A stretch of 8,714 nt of DNA, taken from contig JACRKM010000041.1 in assembly GCA_016219765.1 (NCBI GenBank), positions 1 to 8,714 on the forward strand, written 5' to 3'. The translations under genes and the position numbers were made by a program. The DNA comes from Candidatus Woesearchaeota archaeon (lineage in GTDB: Archaea > Nanobdellota > Nanobdellia > Woesearchaeales > UBA11576). Every line of letters starts with the position of its first letter. The stretch's first letter is position 1. Of this stretch, positions 1 through 6,108 are shown one piece after another. The notes below the pieces were generated by a model that was not told the DNA's origin, did no database searches, and worked only from the letters and a program-made list of their open reading frames with translations.

Positions 1-166
1 CCTGTCGGCTGTTCTTGCAAAAGTTCCATCTCTCGCAGAAAGGCGGTGGCGGTGATTGTGACTGCACTTCAGAGGTTTTCAATAACGCCTTTTGGACGCG
101 CTATTCCGCCGCATCTCTATCTTTGTCCTGAGCAGTATTATCCTGATCATTATCTACAGCAAAGCG
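1..166. other. left edge, downstream of surface protein; no convincing gene
   Basis: I see no gene I can support here. The plus strand is open in frame 1 from the window edge to 243, but that stretch runs antisense into the surface-protein gene and has no recognisable protein character. On the minus strand the frame of the surface protein continues past its TGA (167-169) for 21 codons to a TAG at 101-103, and is then open again to the edge. An ATG at 27-29 (-) could begin a gene outside the window but has no well-placed ribosome binding site. No terminator hairpin followed by a T-tract was seen. Confidence 0.5.
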
Positions 167-1381
167 TCAGCGAGAACGCGGTCGACGCGCCCACGCAAAA
201 ACAACACAAGCAGAAACGACAAGTATCACATCGCCAACAATGAAAAAGATCATCCAAAGCGAATCGTGTTTGAGAAGGTTTGAAACTCGTGCCGTGCTTG
301 ACCGGCCAGCGGGTGTTCGAGATACTGTGCTTTTGCTTAAGATTGCTGGAGCGTAACTATTGCCTTCCAAAATAACAGATTGAGACTTTTGGAAAGTTTG
401 TTCGCGGGGTTCTTCAAAAGCGCTTGGCTCTTCAGCTGGCATCGCTGCACCTGCTTTCTCGCCAGCTTGTGAAGATGGGGGTTGTTGCTCTTGTTCGCTC
501 GTCGCTGTGACGGGCATTGTTTCCATAGCTGTTTTCGATACGGCAGAAGATGGTGCGGTTGTAGCGCAGGGTGTAACGGTGACGCTGGTGACACGCTCGT
601 CAGATTTCTTGTTATCGTTATAGTTGAGACGCACAAAGACATCGTGTTTTCCTGAAGGCAGGCTTCCTGCAGGGATCGTGTAATGGGTTTTGAATTCATT
701 GTCCGCATCGCGCACATCGTCAGAAAGATCAAAAGTTTCATTGAACAGCGTTCCTAGCAGCATATTGCTAGCGACGATATTTACGTCCTTCTCTTCGCTT
801 TCACCGGCATTAATTACAACAATTGCAACGTTGCTCTTGGTTGCGCAATCAACTTGTGCAGGGTCTGCCGCCGCCTCAATGATGCGCACATCGTGTGCGT
901 CTTTTTCTATGTGGATATTATAATCAAGCCGATCCGTGTACGTTGTTCCATTGCGGTCGCGGCCTTCCGCCTCAAGAAGCAGTCTGAACGGCCTGTTCTG
1001 GTTCACGATCAGCGGAACGCGTACTGTTTGCTTAATGATCTTTTGGCGTCCGGCTTTCAGGTCAAACGACTCGGATTTCCAGTCAAGGTCATCTCCATCA
1101 TCAATCTCTTCAAGTGTTGCTGTAATCTCCGTGCTGCGTATTTCCGTGAGCGCGTCTTGGCTCGTGAACTTGTTCTCTAGACTCACTTTCAGCTCAAGTG
1201 TTGATTCTGGCTTTACATCGATCGTGCCGCCAAAAAGATCGATGCCGACTTCGCGTTCATTGTCAACTTTTATTTCGATGTCTGTGAACTGAAGCATAGA
1301 TGCTTGTGCAACAGCAGACGAGAGTACAACGAGTGTGCAGACGAGAATTAAACTTATGCCAAGAACAATGTTTCGATTCAT
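167..1381 (-). CDS. membrane-anchored secreted surface protein, two beta-rich domains
   Basis: Predicted extracytoplasmic protein of 404 residues whose function I do not recognise. Residues 5-27 form a hydrophobic signal peptide ending in AVAQA, a plausible signal peptidase site. Residues 30-170 and 172-275 are beta-rich, Ig/CARDB-like in character; the first carries the acidic stretch EEIDDGDDLD (91-100). Two cysteines (C179, C272) bracket the second domain and could form a disulfide. N144 and N214 lie in N-glycosylation sequons. Residues 275-370 are a low-complexity Ser/Thr/Pro/Gln/Glu linker, then one membrane helix (about 375-396) and a basic tail RRPRSR. This fits a wall-spanning stalk with a C-terminal anchor. 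I start at the second methionine because GGAG lies 8 bases upstream; an in-frame ATG at 1414 would add 11 residues ahead of the signal peptide. The acidic domain resembles putative surface proteins I recall from Woesearchaeota-like genomes, which is memory and not a search. Confidence 0.8.
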   Translation of the reverse strand: MNRNIVLGISLILVCTLVVLSSAVAQASMLQFTDIEIKVDNEREVGIDLFGGTIDVKPESTLELKVSLENKFTSQDALTEIRSTEITATLEEIDDGDDLDWKSESFDLKAGRQKIIKQTVRVPLIVNQNRPFRLLLEAEGRDRNGTTYTDRLDYNIHIEKDAHDVRIIEAAADPAQVDCATKSNVAIVVINAGESEEKDVNIVASNMLLGTLFNETFDLSDDVRDADNEFKTHYTIPAGSLPSGKHDVFVRLNYNDNKKSDERVTSVTVTPCATTAPSSAVSKTAMETMPVTATSEQEQQPPSSQAGEKAGAAMPAEEPSAFEEPREQTFQKSQSVILEGNSYAPAILSKSTVSRTPAGRSSTARVSNLLKHDSLWMIFFIVGDVILVVSACVVFAWARRPRSR

Positions 1382-1389
1382 GGACCCCA

Positions 1390-1393
1390 CTCC
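1390..1393 (-). promoter_or_regulatory. ribosome binding site of surface protein
   Basis: On the minus strand GGAG, inside a very G-rich leader, ends 8 bases before the ATG at 1381. It selects this start over the upstream in-frame ATG at 1414. Confidence 0.6.
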
Positions 1394-1427
1394 CCCGACC
1401 TCTGAATAAAACAAGCAGTGCTAACAC

Positions 1428-1435
1428 TATAAAAG
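1428..1435 (-). promoter_or_regulatory. TATA box of surface protein gene
   Basis: CTTTTATA on the minus strand lies 47 bases before the start codon. Transcription starting about 25 bases downstream would give a leader of roughly 20-25 bases that still contains the GGAG site. This suggests the gene has its own promoter rather than depending on readthrough from proS, which ends about 50 bases further upstream. Confidence 0.5.
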
Positions 1436-1487
1436 AATTTTGTTATCCTACAACGGGTACGAAGAAGAATTCAGAAAGAAGCGGTTG

Positions 1488-2975
1488 TCAGTAGCTCTTG
1501 CTGAAATACACGTTGTACTTTGATGGCTTTCCGCAGTGTACGCATGCCGATGCTTGTTTGATTTTCTTCTCGTCAAAAGGGATGCATCGCGTTGTCACAC
1601 CACCGGTCTTCTCTTGGATGGCTGCTTCACACGCGCCATCGCCACAATGCGCTGCAAGGATGAGTTTTCGTTCCTTGACCGCATCAACAAATTGCGCCCA
1701 GCTTTGTACGTGCGTGATGGTATCATCGAGAGCTTTTTTTGCCTTCGTAAAGAGATTATGTTGCATATCTTCAAGCTCCTCGAGAACCGCTTCATTTATA
1801 TCAACGATCTTAATGTATTGCTTTTCACCGGTATCTCTTCTGACAAGAACACATTCATTGGTTTCAAGATCCTTGGGCCCTATCTCAATGCGCAGCGGGA
1901 CTCCACGCAATTCCCAGTTATTGAATTTCCACCCGGGCGTATACTCTTCACGTTCATCAAGGATTGGATCAAGCTCTTCAAGCTTTTGGCGCACTTCATC
2001 GCACGCTGAGAGAACTTTCGATCGTGTTTCATCAAATAATATTGGAACAATAACGACTTTGTTTGGTGCGATCTTTGGAGGCAGCACAAGTCCTTTGTTG
2101 TCGGAGTGCAGCAAGACGACTGAGCCGATAAGACGTGTGGAGAATCCCCACGAGGAATGCCAGGGAACGTGTGCTTCTCCATCTTTACCGAGGAATGAGA
2201 CATTGAATGCTTTCATGAATCCTTGGCAGAGGTTGTGGGATGTTCCAAGCTGCAATGCTTTGCCATCTGGCATGAATGCTTCAATCGACATCGTGTATTT
2301 TGCTCCTGCAAACTTTTCACGGTCCGTCTTTTTTCCATATACGACAGGAATCGCGAGCAGTTCTTCTGCAAGTTTTTTGTATTTCTCCAGCATGACAAGC
2401 GTTTCGCGGTCGCAGTCGCTTTCTGTCTCGTACACGCAGTGCCCTTCCTGCCAGAGGAATTCGCGTGAGCGCAAGAAGAGTTTTGTCGCTTTGGTTTCCC
2501 AACGTACAACATTACACCATTGGTTGAGCCGCAGCGGCAGATCACGCCAGCTTCGGATCCAGCGCGAAAATGAGTCACACATGATGGTTTCTGATGTCGG
2601 TCTAACGGCGAGCCGTTCACTGTCCTCTTCGCGGTTTGCAATCCACGCCACTTCAGGAGTGAATCCTTCTGCATGCTGTGCTTCGCGCTTGAAGAACGAT
2701 TCGGGAATAAAAAGAGGGAAGTATGAATTGGAGATTCCCATGCGTTTGAGTTCTTTGTTGAAGTACTCCTGGATGCGCTCCCAGATTCGGTACCCATATG
2801 GTTTAATGATGTAGCATCCTTTGACAGGCGCGTACTCTGCAAGGTCTGCTTTCTGGCAGACCTGCGTGTACCATTCTGCAGAGTCTTCCTCTTTTTTGAT
2901 GGTAATGCCGAGTTTCTCTGCTCGTTCTTTCTCTTTTCCTTTGACTGCTTGATGATCGAGATGGCCTTTTGTCAT
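1488..2975 (-). CDS. proS: prolyl-tRNA synthetase, archaeal/eukaryotic type
   Basis: Cytosolic class II aminoacyl-tRNA synthetase that activates proline with ATP and attaches it to tRNA-Pro. The product has 495 residues, normal for the archaeal type, and lacks the bacterial editing insertion between motifs 2 and 3. Visible landmarks are FPLFIPESFF (motif 1 region, 86-95), RPTSET (125-130), the motif 2 stretch RSREFLWQEGH (169-179), and motif 3 SSWGFSTRLIG (274-284). An anticodon-binding domain follows (about 305-410, starting VVIVPILFD). The C-terminal zinc domain has C444, C449, C478 and C481, with an extra C464, and the chain ends in Tyr, as is characteristic of this subtype. I use ATG at 2975; a GTG three codons upstream is possible. 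No clear Shine-Dalgarno sequence is seen. It lies 25 bases after the trmJ-like stop, on the same strand, so the two are probably co-transcribed. Confidence 0.97.
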   Translation of the reverse strand: MTKGHLDHQAVKGKEKERAEKLGITIKKEEDSAEWYTQVCQKADLAEYAPVKGCYIIKPYGYRIWERIQEYFNKELKRMGISNSYFPLFIPESFFKREAQHAEGFTPEVAWIANREEDSERLAVRPTSETIMCDSFSRWIRSWRDLPLRLNQWCNVVRWETKATKLFLRSREFLWQEGHCVYETESDCDRETLVMLEKYKKLAEELLAIPVVYGKKTDREKFAGAKYTMSIEAFMPDGKALQLGTSHNLCQGFMKAFNVSFLGKDGEAHVPWHSSWGFSTRLIGSVVLLHSDNKGLVLPPKIAPNKVVIVPILFDETRSKVLSACDEVRQKLEELDPILDEREEYTPGWKFNNWELRGVPLRIEIGPKDLETNECVLVRRDTGEKQYIKIVDINEAVLEELEDMQHNLFTKAKKALDDTITHVQSWAQFVDAVKERKLILAAHCGDGACEAAIQEKTGGVTTRCIPFDEKKIKQASACVHCGKPSKYNVYFSKSY

Positions 2976-3000
2976 GCTGCACACTACGAGAAGTTTGTTT

Positions 3001-3741
3001 TTATATTTTGCGGTTATATTTTGTGGCGGCTTTGCCGGTCTTTTTTTTCTCCTTTAATTTACGAAAAAATCCCATCAGTGCGAATGCTTCGCGTCTTGTG
3101 AGCATTGCCTTCCCGATAAGACGTCGCCAGACTTTCTTTTGTGTCTCGCGTCTGCTTTCAAGATCAAACTCCAGATCGTCGAGAAGCTGGTCGATCATCT
3201 TGTATAGTTGCTTCTTGTCGGGCGGTCCTGCGGGTTTGATGTGTGTCGTGATATGATCGATAGGAAGCTGTTTTCGGATCTCATATAAAACAATCGCGAC
3301 AGCGTGGGAGAGATTTAGCGAATGATAGCTGCGTGATGTTGGAATGCTCACAACAAAATCGCATCGCCGGATGTCCGCATTCGAGAGTCCCTTTCCTTCA
3401 GAGCCAAAGACAAGGCCCATCTTTGCCTCATTTGACTGTTTCTTGATCTTTTTCGACAGCTGTGCTATATTGAGTGGAAGTCTGGAAACGTTGTAATCTG
3501 TGCCGAGCACCGATGTTGTCGCTACAAGCGTATCAAAATCATCAAGGATCCTCCGTTTGCCGATGATGGCATTGTCGAGTATCTTCTGCGCGTGCTTTGC
3601 CCGGTTCTCACATTCCTCTGACTTATAGTCGCACTGCGGATTGATGAGTATCAGCTGCTCAAATCCAAAATTCATCATCACACGTGCAACGGCACCGACG
3701 TTGCCTGGATGCTCAGGCTCAACTAAGATGACTGATATCAT
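3001..3741 (-). CDS. trmJ: TrmJ-family SPOUT tRNA 2'-O-methyltransferase
   Basis: SAM-dependent RNA ribose methyltransferase of the trefoil-knot SPOUT fold, most like TrmJ, which in other organisms methylates tRNA nucleotide 32. Of 246 residues, the first ~160 hold the three family motifs: PEHPGNVGAVAR (9-20) with N14 and the presumed catalytic R20; LVFGSEGKGLSN (110-121) in the knot; and SIPTSRSYHSLNLSHAVA (132-149) with the SLNL loop that binds SAM. A charged helical C-terminal extension (about 170-246, ending in a Lys-rich tail) is like the tail other TrmJ proteins use for dimerisation and tRNA contact. I prefer ATG at 3741 over a TTG two codons upstream, because the TATA-like sequences 20-36 bases before it would give an almost leaderless message. 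First gene of a probable operon with proS. The tRNA position modified cannot be read from sequence. Confidence 0.9.
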   Translation of the reverse strand: MISVILVEPEHPGNVGAVARVMMNFGFEQLILINPQCDYKSEECENRAKHAQKILDNAIIGKRRILDDFDTLVATTSVLGTDYNVSRLPLNIAQLSKKIKKQSNEAKMGLVFGSEGKGLSNADIRRCDFVVSIPTSRSYHSLNLSHAVAIVLYEIRKQLPIDHITTHIKPAGPPDKKQLYKMIDQLLDDLEFDLESRRETQKKVWRRLIGKAMLTRREAFALMGFFRKLKEKKKTGKAATKYNRKI

Positions 3742-3760
3742 GAACAAAGAAACAGCGGAA

Positions 3761-3777
3761 GGTTTATGAGTTTTATG
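3761..3777 (-). promoter_or_regulatory. TATA-like box(es) of the trmJ-proS operon
   Basis: Two overlapping AT-rich candidates on the minus strand, CATAAAAC (3770-3777) and CATAAACC (3761-3768), lie 20-36 bases before ATG 3741. Either predicts a leaderless or very short-leader transcript. The distal box directly abuts the 8-bp target duplication of the inserted element, so sequences upstream of the box (BRE and any activator sites) were displaced by the insertion. Confidence 0.5.
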
Positions 3778-3785
3778 GTAGAAAG

Positions 3786-3822
3786 GTATTTGTTTAGCTA
3801 ATCGCTCTCACAGCGCCGCCAC
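3786..3822 (+). repeat. left terminal inverted repeat of MITE-like element
   Basis: Outer 14 bp (3786-3799) pair perfectly with 4010-4023. The inner GC-rich part (3804-3822, containing CAGCGCCGCCAC) pairs with 3988-4004 apart from a two-base difference. Confidence 0.85.
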
Positions 3823-3830
3823 CGACCTGC

Positions 3831-3979
3831 GAGCTGGCAAGGAACGGATACGATTCCACAGCTCTTGGAAAACATAGTCCGCTTTCACATACATACGAGT
3901 TGTGAACGATTGCGTATCGTTATTCGGCAGGCTTCACGCCTGCCTTGATGTGGGTTGATAAGGGAGGCACTCCCTTATC
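3831..3979. repeat. chain of hairpins inside the MITE-like element
   Basis: Four inverted repeats follow each other inside the element. GAGCTG/CAGCTC (3831-3836 with 3859-3864) has an inner GGAA/TTCC. AACGAT/ATCGTT is at 3905-3910 and 3916-3921. GGCAGGC/GCCTGCC is at 3926-3932 and 3938-3944 with a 5-base loop. GATAAGGGAG/CTCCCTTATC is at 3957-3966 and 3970-3979 with a 3-base loop. The last two are perfect. With the closing terminal repeats, the unit would fold as a multi-branched cruciform in DNA or a multi-stem RNA. Confidence 0.7.
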
Positions 3980-3987
3980 GAGCGTCA

Positions 3988-4023
3988 GTGGCGGCGCTGT
4001 GAGCATAAGAGCTAAACAAATAC
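3988..4023 (-). repeat. right terminal inverted repeat of MITE-like element
   Basis: Mirror copy of 3786-3822: GTGGCGGCGCTGTGAGC, then five unpaired bases, then AGCTAAACAAATAC. Confidence 0.85.
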
Positions 4024-4052
4024 GTAGAAAGCAATAGCACCGGACAGGATTA

Positions 4053-5252
4053 TCACATTAGAAGTCCGAGCAGCCCTCCAACCCATTTAATCAGAGGCCA
4101 GAAAAGGTTGATGATCAAGATAAAAAAGGTAATGATCGTGAGTTTTTTCCACCATACTGCACCGCGTTCTTTGCCTTTTGTACGTTCAAGCGCCGTCTGA
4201 GTCATGCGGCCCCCATCGACAGGGCCAAGCGGCAGCAGGTTTGCAAGTCCGATGCCAAGGCTCAGAATGGCCAGGATATAGAACAGCTCAACGATCCATA
4301 GTAGTACCGGATATGCAAGATTAGTGAACACATTTTTTGTTTTGAGTTCCCGCGTTGCAGCACTTGACGCAAGCACCCCAAGGTAACCCTTGTCCGGTTT
4401 TTCGGGATGTGCTGCTGCCACGATAGTGTATAGTGTCCCGTTTGCTACAAGGCTGACGGTATCGCCAGGTTTGACGCATGAAAGCCCGGACTGGAATTCT
4501 TCATAGTTGGTGATGTTTTTGCTGTTGAGTTGCGTGATGAGCATGCCGCTCGCGAGCCCTGCTGCTTGTGATGGATATTTGTCGCTCACTCCGGCCAGCG
4601 TTACGCCAACTGGCACTGTCAGAGCTGAAACTATGGGTGTCAGGGCATACGACAAAATTAAGATCGCAAATATCGCAAGAAGGATATTTGAAAATGGTCC
4701 TGCAGCATACACAGAGTATTGTGTTGTATCTGGCGAGGCTAGCAGTTTTTTCTCTTCTGGCTCGACAAATGCGCCCATAAGGGGTCCGAAGAAAAATATT
4801 CCTGATGATTTCACGGCAAGATTATGTGCCCGTGCAACGATACCATGTGAAAATTCGTGTACAAGAATGACAAAGAAGAGCGCAATCCAGCCAGAGATGA
4901 GCGGGATTTTGATCGGAGATCCCGGGAGTGCAATGCCTGGCACGATCAGGCTTACCGCTGATTGCGCGTCGGGTACCGATAAGAGGCTGATGAGATTTTT
5001 GATGAGTGTATAAAAGATTAAGAGCATGCCTGCAAATCCGATGCCTATACCACAATATGCGACGAACTTGACAAGTTCCGCATGGCGCACGCCTATGCGG
5101 TCCATGAGCCCAAGGCCAATTTTGGTCTTGTACATCATGATGATCTTATTCTGGACTTGAAAGCGGTGTCGATTGAGGTATACCAGCAATACAATTAGTC
5201 CGTAGAAAAGCAGCACCCATTTGTTTTCAACAAAGAATGACAATAATGACAT
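4053..5252 (-). CDS. site-2-protease-type (M50) membrane metalloprotease with PDZ domain
   Basis: Predicted intramembrane zinc protease of 399 residues, of the S2P/RseP class that cuts membrane-bound substrates within the bilayer. A first membrane helix (about 12-26) is followed by a short basic loop and a second helix (about 64-90). The zinc site is HEFSH (132-136: H132, H136, catalytic E133) in a hydrophobic segment. The distal ligand motif is NLLPLGPVDGG (338-348, D346). Between them lie a membrane segment (about 185-210) and one PDZ-like domain (about 215-300, with VSDKYPSQAAGL and KPGDTV). Two hydrophobic stretches (about 312-340 and 371-399) close the protein. All catalytic motifs are intact. 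The substrate is unknown, and no obvious anti-sigma-like partner is adjacent. It begins at ATG 5252 with no clear Shine-Dalgarno site. Confidence 0.93.
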   Translation of the reverse strand: MSLLSFFVENKWVLLFYGLIVLLVYLNRHRFQVQNKIIMMYKTKIGLGLMDRIGVRHAELVKFVAYCGIGIGFAGMLLIFYTLIKNLISLLSVPDAQSAVSLIVPGIALPGSPIKIPLISGWIALFFVILVHEFSHGIVARAHNLAVKSSGIFFFGPLMGAFVEPEEKKLLASPDTTQYSVYAAGPFSNILLAIFAILILSYALTPIVSALTVPVGVTLAGVSDKYPSQAAGLASGMLITQLNSKNITNYEEFQSGLSCVKPGDTVSLVANGTLYTIVAAAHPEKPDKGYLGVLASSAATRELKTKNVFTNLAYPVLLWIVELFYILAILSLGIGLANLLPLGPVDGGRMTQTALERTKGKERGAVWWKKLTIITFFILIINLFWPLIKWVGGLLGLLM

Positions 5253-5268
5253 TTTATACTCGTCTCAC

Positions 5269-5279
5269 GGAATTATTCC
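5269..5279. promoter_or_regulatory. small palindrome in the protease leader
   Basis: GGAATTATTCC is a perfect 5-bp inverted repeat around one central base. It lies where transcription from the TATA boxes at 5299-5317 would be expected to start. It could be an operator, but palindromes this short occur by chance in AT-rich DNA. Confidence 0.25.
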
Positions 5280-5294
5280 AATTAAACACCAATC

Positions 5295-5317
5295 ATAACT
5301 TTATAATAACTTTATAA
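5295..5317 (-). promoter_or_regulatory. tandem TATA boxes of the protease gene, in an 11-bp duplication
   Basis: ATAACTTTATA occurs twice in direct tandem (5295-5305 and 5306-5316). Each copy contributes a minus-strand TTATAAAG box (5299-5306 and 5310-5317), 47-65 bases before the start codon. Two start sites 11 bp apart are therefore possible, each with a leader of about 25-35 bases. Confidence 0.5.
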
Positions 5318-5353
5318 TCAGTAATTAGGGAACATGATGTATAAAAATATACC

Positions 5354-5395
5354 TGAAAAAGAGGCTCTCTGTAAGGCGCCAGTTTCTACAGAGCC
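5354..5395 (-). terminator. hairpin plus T-tract terminator after eL40
   Basis: Read on the minus strand, GGCTCTGTA pairs with TACAGAGAGCC (9 bp with a two-base bulge, 5363-5395) and is followed directly by TCTTTTTC. It lies about 60 bases after the eL40 stop and just ahead of the protease promoter, so it would insulate the two units. Archaeal termination mainly needs the T-run, and the hairpin may also stabilise the 3' end. Confidence 0.55.
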
Positions 5396-5452
5396 TTAAA
5401 AAGAAATCAGTTCAAGACTCGTACTGTTCCGGAACACGCGCGATATACGGCT

Positions 5453-5614
5453 CTACTTCTTCCTCTTCGGCCGCAGTGTCTTGCCCTTGCATTTACGGCA
5501 TGATATCTTGCCTGCGAGCACCTTGAGGTTTGGTGCGCGGATCTTGCTTTTGCAGGATCTGCACACGAAAATGTTTCTGAAATAACGGATATTTGCTTCT
5601 TCAAATTTTACCAT
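5453..5614 (-). CDS. rpl40e: ribosomal protein eL40
   Basis: Small zinc-ribbon protein of the large ribosomal subunit, 53 residues, beginning MVKFEEANIRYF and ending LRPKRKK. Two CxxC knuckles (C18/C21 and C39/C42) supply the four zinc ligands, and the rest is strongly basic. Archaeal eL40 lacks the ubiquitin fusion seen in eukaryotes, as here. The spacer between the knuckles is 17 residues, longer than the roughly 10 I recall in Methanocaldococcus. GGTG lies about 7 bases upstream of the ATG as a weak ribosome binding site. It follows aIF5A by 59 bases on the same strand, so the two probably share a transcript. The gene is too short for many ORF callers, and a longer unrelated frame overlaps it. 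Confidence 0.9.
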   Translation of the reverse strand: MVKFEEANIRYFRNIFVCRSCKSKIRAPNLKVLAGKISCRKCKGKTLRPKRKK

Positions 5615-5660
5615 ACATCACACCAACGAAAGTGTCGCGTTCGGTTTTTTGTTATTTTTT

Positions 5661-5684
5661 GTTATTCTGTCTGTTATTCTGTCT
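5661..5684. repeat. 12-bp tandem duplication across the aIF5A stop codon
   Basis: GTTATTCTGTCT occurs twice in direct tandem (5661-5672 and 5673-5684), with a further GTTATT at 5651. The right copy encodes the last residues and stop of aIF5A; the left copy repeats them in the untranslated spacer before eL40. The tract is T-rich on the plus strand (A-rich in the message). Confidence 0.8.
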
Positions 5685-6081
5685 TAATCTGTTTCATGAC
5701 GCGCTGGTCCAGCACAACCCAATAGAGGACATTGCATCCTTCAGTGCATTGGCCCTTGAGATCGTCTGGGATATCCATGGAGAACGTTTCGTACGTCTCT
5801 GAGTCCATGACTTCAGCTTTATCTACGGTTATGGAAAGCACTTGTGCGGTACGTTTGTCGATAATGGGAACATCCACATTATCATGTCCGGGCATTACTT
5901 CGACTCGCTTCTTGTCGTCAAGGAGCCCAACAGCAGTGAGACGGATTTTTGCGTGTCCGTGTTTTCCAGGCCTTGAGACCTGTATGTCGACGACCTTGCA
6001 AGCGGCTCCGTCCACGACTACAAAGCTTCCTTCCTTGAGCGTTCCCACACTCACCTTTTTTGTATTCGTTAGTTCTGCCAT
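5674..6081 (-). CDS. eif5a: translation factor aIF5A
   Basis: Archaeal homologue of eIF5A, bacterial EF-P's counterpart, which binds the ribosomal E site and helps peptide-bond formation at difficult sequences. The 135 residues form an N-terminal SH3-like domain and a C-terminal OB fold. The diagnostic loop RPGKHGHAK (37-45) carries K40, the lysine converted to hypusine or deoxyhypusine; deoxyhypusine synthase is not in this window. The OB domain runs from about 72 to the end. The sequence differs from the usual TSKTGKHGHAK by having RPGKHGHAK, which keeps the modified lysine and both flanking glycines and histidines. Start is ATG 6081; only a weak GAGTGAG lies upstream. It is transcribed divergently from the Sm-like gene and precedes eL40. 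Confidence 0.96.
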   Translation of the reverse strand: MAELTNTKKVSVGTLKEGSFVVVDGAACKVVDIQVSRPGKHGHAKIRLTAVGLLDDKKRVEVMPGHDNVDVPIIDKRTAQVLSITVDKAEVMDSETYETFSMDIPDDLKGQCTEGCNVLYWVVLDQRVMKQIKTE

Positions 6082-6108
6082 AAAGACTCACTCTTTTGAT
6101 TCAACACT

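Larger units (their letters stand above)
3778..4031. mobile_element. MITE-like element with TIRs and 8-bp target duplication
   Basis: A 238-bp non-coding unit at 3786-4023 begins GTATTTGTTTAGCT and ends with its exact reverse complement (4010-4023), a 14-bp perfect terminal inverted repeat. After a 4-5-base mismatched patch the complementarity resumes (3804-3822 with 3988-4004), extending the imperfect repeat to about 36 bp. GTAGAAAG occurs immediately outside both ends (3778-3785 and 4024-4031), an 8-bp target-site duplication. No open reading frame of note is inside, so it would depend on a transposase encoded elsewhere. Removing the unit and one duplication leaves a 65-bp gap between the protease and trmJ, ordinary for this window. 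The insertion-sequence family cannot be assigned from the ends alone. A related sequence starts at 8469. Confidence 0.85.

Noticed and set aside
1..243. Plus-strand open frame from the edge to 243, and a 63-codon frame at 92-283 with a hydrophobic stretch
   Set aside because: Both overlap the surface-protein gene antisense; the hydrophobic run is the complement of AT-rich sequence just after its stop codon, and neither has a ribosome binding site.
1498..2814. 438-codon open frame on the plus strand
   Set aside because: It is exactly antisense to proS, which has all class II synthetase motifs. The antisense product is Ser/Arg-rich without recognisable domains, as expected for a shadow frame.
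2976..2984. GTG 2984 as the proS start
   Set aside because: Possible, but it adds only three residues, and ATG 2975 is a stronger start codon; neither has a clear ribosome binding site.
3905..3979. Paired hairpins read as a CRISPR repeat or tRNA remnant
   Set aside because: The stems differ from one another in sequence and there is no repeat-spacer periodicity. No anticodon arm or T-loop consensus (GTTCGAATC-like) is present here or elsewhere in the window.
3957..3979. The 10-bp hairpin as terminator for the protease gene
   Set aside because: On neither strand is it followed by a T-run, and it lies within the inserted element, ~75 bases beyond the stop. A contribution to 3'-end formation is possible but not supported.
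5407..5604. 65-codon minus-strand frame
   Set aside because: It overlaps eL40 in another frame. The 53-residue eL40 frame has two CxxC pairs and family sequence, while this one has no recognisable features.
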